Made by a program: the position numbers and the translations under genes. Under the pieces are notes generated by a model, which saw only the letters and a list, made by a program, of their open reading frames with translations, had not been told where the DNA came from and did no database searches. This document shows, piece after piece, positions 6,073 to 9,537 of a DNA stretch of 9,537 nt (its first letter is position 1; every line of letters begins with the position of its first letter). The DNA is from Marinilabiliales bacterium (lineage in GTDB: Bacteria; Bacteroidota; Bacteroidia; Bacteroidales; UBA12077), in NCBI GenBank assembly GCA_002869305.1, contig PKTC01000055.1:1-9537 (forward strand), in the 5' to 3' direction.

Positions 6073-6771
6073 ATGAGTTTTATTGTAATCGAAGGTTTGG
6101 ATGGATCGGGAAAATCGACACAGTTAAAAAAGTTAAAGAATTACTTAAAAGAGAATAAAATTGATTTCGAATACCTTCATTTTCCGCGCACAGATTCCAA
6201 AATTTTTGGAGAATTAGTTGCAAAATTCTTAAGAGGCGAACTCGGTGATTTAAATACCGTAAATCCATATTTAATTGCACTTATCTATGCTGGAGACAGA
6301 AACGATGCAAAAGGAATGATTAAAAATTGGTTAAACGAAGAAAAACTTGTTATTGTTGACAGATATGTATACTCTAGTATTGCTTTTCGTTGTGCAAAAC
6401 TTACTGATGAAAGAGAAATTAAAAAATTAACTGATTGGATCTTAGATTTAGAATATAATTACTATCAAATTCCTAAACCAACATTGAGCATATTTCTTAA
6501 TGTACCTTTTGAATTTACTAGGAAGAACCTTACTGAACAAAGAACAGGTGATGATCGCAACTATCTAAAAGGAAAAGAAGATATACACGAAAAAGATATT
6601 GATTTTCAAAACAAAGTTAGAGACGTTTATTTAAGAGAAGTTAAAAAGGATAAAAATCTTAAAATCATAGACTGTGCAAATTCTTCAGGAAAAATGTCAA
6701 ATCCTGATGATATTTTTAATAAAATTATCGATTTGTTAAAAACCGAAAATATCATCAAAAAAAAACTTTAA
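6073..6771 (+). CDS. tmk: Thymidylate kinase (dTMP kinase)
   Basis: Cytosolic P-loop kinase converting dTMP + ATP to dTDP, essential for dTTP supply. The 232-residue protein shows the P-loop GLDGSGKST (8-16), HFPR (36-39), the dTMP-binding helix with AGDRND (73-78), the DRY motif in VDRYVYSSIAF (95-105), and a LID-like stretch EQRTGDDR (155-162). FLNVPFEFTRKN (141-152) corresponds to the FLDVP..... segment of the family. It is somewhat longer than the usual 200-215 residues and has a lysine-rich C-terminus. Remote alternatives are another member of the thymidylate/deoxynucleoside kinase superfamily, but the DRY and P-loop context favours Tmk. It is divergent from folP (104 bp apart), and the next gene starts 3 bp after its stop, so tmk opens a plus-strand operon. 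Folate cofactors feed thymidylate synthesis, giving a functional reason for shared control with folP. Confidence 0.88.
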   Translation: MSFIVIEGLDGSGKSTQLKKLKNYLKENKIDFEYLHFPRTDSKIFGELVAKFLRGELGDLNTVNPYLIALIYAGDRNDAKGMIKNWLNEEKLVIVDRYVYSSIAFRCAKLTDEREIKKLTDWILDLEYNYYQIPKPTLSIFLNVPFEFTRKNLTEQRTGDDRNYLKGKEDIHEKDIDFQNKVRDVYLREVKKDKNLKIIDCANSSGKMSNPDDIFNKIIDLLKTENIIKKKL

Positions 6772-6774
6772 ATA

Positions 6775-7938
6775 ATGAAAACTTTAAATAACATTAGCCG
6801 ATTTATCGTAGGAGTTGTATTTATTTTTTCGGGATTTGTTAAAGCGATTGATCCACTTGGTTCGACTTATAAATTTGTGGATTATTTCGAAGCATTTGGG
6901 TTAGATGCAATCTCCTTTATTGCATTTCCTATGGCCATTTTATTAAGCTCTTTAGAATTTGTTATAGGGTTTTCTTTGCTATTTTCAACCAGAAGAAAAA
7001 CTACCAGTTGGGCGCTACTAATTTTTATGAGTTTTTTTACTGTCTTAACCTTTATCCTGGCCATTTTTAATCCGGTTACAGATTGCGGTTGCTTTGGTGA
7101 TGCAATTATCATGACCAATTGGCAAACTTTTTATAAGAACATTTTCCTTATGATCTTTACGCTAATTGTTTTTTATAACCGAAATAATTTTGAGATCAGT
7201 TGGAATGTTCAGAAACAATGGTTCTTCATTTCAATTCCTCTTATATTTAGCATCTTAATTTCAGTATATTGTTACAATAATCTACCTATTATAGATTTCC
7301 GACCTTATAATGTGGGAACATATATTCCTGAAAAGATGATAATTCCAGAAGACGCACCTAGAGCAAAATATGAAACAATCCTGGTATATCAGAAAGATGG
7401 AATTGAACAAGAGTTTACAATGGAAAATCTTCCTGATTCAACTTGGGAATGGGTGTCAACAGAGAATAAATTAATATCAGAAGGATATGTCCCTCCTATT
7501 CATGATTTTACAATTAGTACATCTCTAGGAAATGATATAACAGAAGTTGTACTGAACGACAATAAGTTCACTTTTTTATTAATTTCATATGATCTTAATA
7601 AGGCAAATAAAAAACATATGGATGAAATAAATGACTTGGCACTATCCCTTGAAGAATCAGGAGTTTGCAATTTTATATGTTTAACCTCATCGCTGGATGA
7701 AGATATTGATAGATTTAAAGCAGAAACCAATGCAATATACTTATTTTTTAACACCGATGAGATTACTTTAAAAACAATGATAAGAGCAAACCCAGGAATA
7801 GTACTATTAAAGCAAGGAACAATTTTAAACAAGTGGCATTATAAAAATACACCTTCATATGAAGAAATTAAAAAGGATTTTATAGAGAATCCTGAATTTA
7901 AGAATCAAGTTGCGCCAGATGGAGATATACCTTCTTAA
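6775..7938 (+). CDS. BT_3928-like DoxX/MauE membrane protein with thioredoxin-fold C-terminus
   Basis: 387-residue inner-membrane protein of the family named after Bacteroides BT_3928. The N-terminal DoxX/MauE-like domain has four hydrophobic helices (about 7-24, 46-70, 77-98, 119-136) and the MauE-type motif CGCFGD at 104-109. A fifth helix (about 149-168) precedes a large soluble domain, probably periplasmic. That domain's end (about 258-375) has a thioredoxin-like pattern: strand NKFTFLLISYDL, helix, strand NFICLTSS, FFNTDEITLKTMIRANPGIVLLKQGTI with a cis-Pro-like Pro340, and a final helix. No CxxC is seen where TlpA/thioredoxin proteins have it, so this domain is probably not a dithiol oxidoreductase by itself; Cys104/Cys106 in the membrane part are the likelier redox pair. 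It starts 3 bp after tmk and ends 10 bp before the permease gene. A role in quinone-linked or envelope thiol redox is inference. Confidence 0.85.
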   Translation: MKTLNNISRFIVGVVFIFSGFVKAIDPLGSTYKFVDYFEAFGLDAISFIAFPMAILLSSLEFVIGFSLLFSTRRKTTSWALLIFMSFFTVLTFILAIFNPVTDCGCFGDAIIMTNWQTFYKNIFLMIFTLIVFYNRNNFEISWNVQKQWFFISIPLIFSILISVYCYNNLPIIDFRPYNVGTYIPEKMIIPEDAPRAKYETILVYQKDGIEQEFTMENLPDSTWEWVSTENKLISEGYVPPIHDFTISTSLGNDITEVVLNDNKFTFLLISYDLNKANKKHMDEINDLALSLEESGVCNFICLTSSLDEDIDRFKAETNAIYLFFNTDEITLKTMIRANPGIVLLKQGTILNKWHYKNTPSYEEIKKDFIENPEFKNQVAPDGDIPS

Positions 7939-7948
7939 CAGTAAATAA

Positions 7949-9034
7949 ATGTTTAACTTCCTCATAAAGCGTCTTTTATATGCCCAGTTGATTTTATGGG
8001 GAGTGGTTAGTTTGATTTTTTTTCTCTTTAATATTTTACCTGGTGATACAGCAAAAATGATGATGGGCCAGCGTTCTGATATTTCAACCATTGAATCTAT
8101 ACGAAAGGAGTTAGGATTAGACAGATCCAAAAGTTTGCAATATCTGAAATATCTAAATGATTTATCACCTATTTCCTTTCATAATAATAAGAAACTTGAT
8201 AGCTATTTTTATTTAGATTCAGAAAAATACAAAGCAAAAGAATTATTCAATACATCTTCAAATGTAGTCGTTGTCTTGAAAGCACCTTATTTAAGAAGAT
8301 CCTATCAAAGTAAAAAGCTGGTCTCAGAAATAATTCGGGAAACTCTTCCTAATACGTTTATCCTTGCAATGGTTTCGATCACTTTTGCAACTTTCTTAGG
8401 AATATTTTTAGGTATTTTAGCTGCAATTAAAAAAGATGGGTTTTTCGACCGTATTTCACTATTATTTTCTTCTTTAGGTATGTCACTTCCCTCCTTTTTT
8501 GCAGCAATAATAATTGGATGGATTTTTGCTTTTGTTTTAGGAGATTTTACGGGATTAAATCTCACAGGAAATTTATACGAAATTGATGACTTTGGCGAAG
8601 GTTATCATATACAATTAAAAAATTTAATTCTTCCAGCATTAACACTTGGAATAAGGCCTTTAGCCATAGTTATTCAATTATCAAGGAACTCTATGCTTGA
8701 TATTCTATCCCAGGATTATATAAGAACTGCTAGAGCTAAAGGTTTGACATTCAGATATATTATCTGGAAACATGCATTGAAGAATTCCTTAAATCCCGTT
8801 ATAACAGCTGTCTCTGGATGGTTTGCTTCTTTAATGGCTGGTGTTGTGTTTATAGAATATATCTTTGGATGGAAAGGCCTTGGATATGTAATTGTCGACT
8901 CTTTAAACAAATACGACTTCCCTGTTATAATGGGATGTGTGCTTACCATATCTGTAATCTTTATTATCATAAACACATCGGTTGATATTCTTTACGGTAT
9001 ACTTGATCCCAGAATTCGTCTTAATAGCAATTGA
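7949..9034 (+). CDS. ABC transporter permease, DppB/OppB type (orphan)
   Basis: Inner-membrane permease of the dipeptide/oligopeptide/nickel ABC importer class (binding-protein-dependent transport inner membrane component). The 361-residue protein has an N-terminal helix in the DppB-like context IKRLLYAQLILWGVVSLIFF with FNILPGD (27-33). A long extracytoplasmic region (about 35-130) follows, containing GQRSDIS and an ELGLD.S motif. Then come five more helices (about 133-160, 170-197, 226-246, 284-304, 325-347). The EAA loop that contacts the ATPase is intact: DYIRTARAKGL at 256-266. It ends with ILDPRIR, as is standard for DppB. No DppC, ATPase or substrate-binding protein gene is in the window; the partners must be elsewhere or lost. 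The region between helices 1 and 2 looks long and variable (about 70-125). Spacing of 10 bp to the upstream gene suggests the same transcript. The substrate is not deducible. Confidence 0.9.
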   Translation: MFNFLIKRLLYAQLILWGVVSLIFFLFNILPGDTAKMMMGQRSDISTIESIRKELGLDRSKSLQYLKYLNDLSPISFHNNKKLDSYFYLDSEKYKAKELFNTSSNVVVVLKAPYLRRSYQSKKLVSEIIRETLPNTFILAMVSITFATFLGIFLGILAAIKKDGFFDRISLLFSSLGMSLPSFFAAIIIGWIFAFVLGDFTGLNLTGNLYEIDDFGEGYHIQLKNLILPALTLGIRPLAIVIQLSRNSMLDILSQDYIRTARAKGLTFRYIIWKHALKNSLNPVITAVSGWFASLMAGVVFIEYIFGWKGLGYVIVDSLNKYDFPVIMGCVLTISVIFIIINTSVDILYGILDPRIRLNSN

Positions 9035-9077
9035 GGATATTTTTAGCTAAAAGAAATCATAAACCCGTAATATTTCT

Positions 9078-9085
9078 TATTTTTG
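9078..9085 (+). promoter_or_regulatory. -7 promoter element for tpiA
   Basis: TATTTTTG is a perfect match to the Bacteroidota TAnnTTTG element, 32 bp upstream of the tpiA ATG. No good TTTG/TTG lies at the expected -33 distance. It lies in the 83-bp gap after the permease gene, suggesting that tpiA has its own promoter. Confidence 0.4.
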
Positions 9086-9117
9086 GTAATAGAATAAAAA
9101 TTCCAAATATTTTTAAT

Positions 9118-9537
9118 ATGAGAAAACATATCTTAGCTGGTAACTGGAAGATGAACAAAACATTTTCAGAAGGTACTGAATTAATCCGTCAAATTATCGA
9201 AAAGGAGTCTATAATAGAAAATGTTCAATTAATTATTGCTCCGCCATTTATCTTAACAAAAGAAGCATTTAACCTAACTTCTAATACTAAAATTGCTGTT
9301 TCTGGACAGAATTGTTCCAATCAGGCTAAAGGAGCTTTTACCGGTGAGATTTCAGCAGAGATGTTAAAGTCAGTTGGAGCAAAATATGTTATTTTGGGTC
9401 ATTCTGAAAGGCGAGCCTATTACCATGAAACCAATGCCTTGATCAATGAAAAAATAAAAATAAGTTTACAAAATGGTTTTACTAATGTTACAGTCCCATC
9501 AATAGCAACAGTAACATCAGTGATTGGAGACCCATCA
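9118..9537 (+). CDS. tpiA: Triose-phosphate isomerase, 3'-truncated by window edge
   Basis: Cytosolic TIM-barrel enzyme interconverting dihydroxyacetone phosphate and glyceraldehyde-3-phosphate. The ATG at 9118 gives the canonical N-terminus RKHILAGNWKMNKT with substrate-binding Asn9 and catalytic Lys11. GQNCSNQAKGAFTGEIS (63-79) and VILGHSERR (91-99, catalytic His95) are also canonical, followed by the expected NEKIKISLQNGF (110-121). The usual 250-residue protein should continue with a strand ending in FCVGE; instead, residues 122-140 (9481-9537) bear no resemblance to any TIM, although the frame remains open. The catalytic Glu (about residue 165) is beyond the window. It is the last gene after the tmk operon, with a separate -7 element. 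Identity of the first 121 residues is secure; the rest is doubtful (see the separate entry). Confidence 0.93.
   Translation, partial: MRKHILAGNWKMNKTFSEGTELIRQIIEKESIIENVQLIIAPPFILTKEAFNLTSNTKIAVSGQNCSNQAKGAFTGEISAEMLKSVGAKYVILGHSERRAYYHETNALINEKIKISLQNGFTNVTVPSIATVTSVIGDPS
9481..9537. other. Foreign-looking terminal segment inside tpiA
   Basis: From about 9481, similarity to TpiA stops abruptly. The plus frame reads TNVTVPSIATVTSVIGDPS, whereas the minus strand reads DGSPITDVTVAIDGTVTLV. The latter resembles the Ig-like/SprB-type repeats of Bacteroidota surface and gliding adhesins. The segment is also richer in G+C (23 of 57) than the surrounding AT-rich DNA. It is either a chimeric join at a contig end or the edge of an insertion; only 57 bases are visible. 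Confidence 0.5.

Noticed and set aside
7500..7832. 110-codon minus-strand open frame inside the BT_3928-like gene
   Set aside because: Antisense to a complete gene with clear domain structure; Ser/Ile-rich translation without recognisable motifs and no promoter support.
8305..8565. 86-codon minus-strand open frame inside the permease gene
   Set aside because: Shadow of hydrophobic codons of the DppB-like permease; no independent signals.

Overview
The window is AT-rich and looks like a chromosomal housekeeping segment of a member of the Bacteroidota, most likely Bacteroidales/Marinilabiliales. Three things support this. The promoter elements are of the Bacteroidota type (TTTG or TTG, then TAnnTTTG). 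The set folP / membrane diadenylate cyclase / BT_3928-type DoxX protein / tpiA is one I associate with that phylum. Shine-Dalgarno signals are sparse. The taxonomic placement is inference. I found no rRNA, tRNA, CRISPR array, insertion sequence or phage gene.

Layout. Positions 1-1005 hold the 3' part of pckA (ATP-type PEP carboxykinase), followed by a hairpin terminator. A Bacteroidota-type promoter then leads into plsY (acyl-phosphate glycerol-3-phosphate acyltransferase). Next comes a same-strand trio: a small membrane-anchored LuxR-type regulator with an apparent one-base frameshift near its 3' end, a DUF4199 membrane protein, and a VOC-family protein. Convergent to these, on the minus strand, lies folP (dihydropteroate synthase) -> dacA/cdaA (c-di-AMP synthase) -> an MscS-type mechanosensitive channel. 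Divergent from folP, on the plus strand, runs tmk (thymidylate kinase) -> a BT_3928-like DoxX/MauE membrane protein -> an orphan DppB-type ABC permease -> tpiA (triose-phosphate isomerase, cut by the window end).

How they fit together. pckA and tpiA belong to central carbon metabolism, plsY to phospholipid synthesis, and folP and tmk to folate and thymidylate supply. The dacA-mscS pair, only 5 bp apart, places a c-di-AMP synthase with a channel that releases osmolytes, which fits the known role of c-di-AMP in osmotic homeostasis. The 104-bp folP/tmk divergent region carries two operator-like palindromes over the predicted promoters.

No new defence or mobile system is visible. The points most worth a second look are the frameshifted LuxR gene, the abrupt loss of TpiA homology in the last 57 bases (whose opposite strand reads like a surface-repeat protein, suggesting a chimeric contig end or an insertion), and the palindromes between folP and tmk. 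No gene-free stretch exceeds 150 bases.
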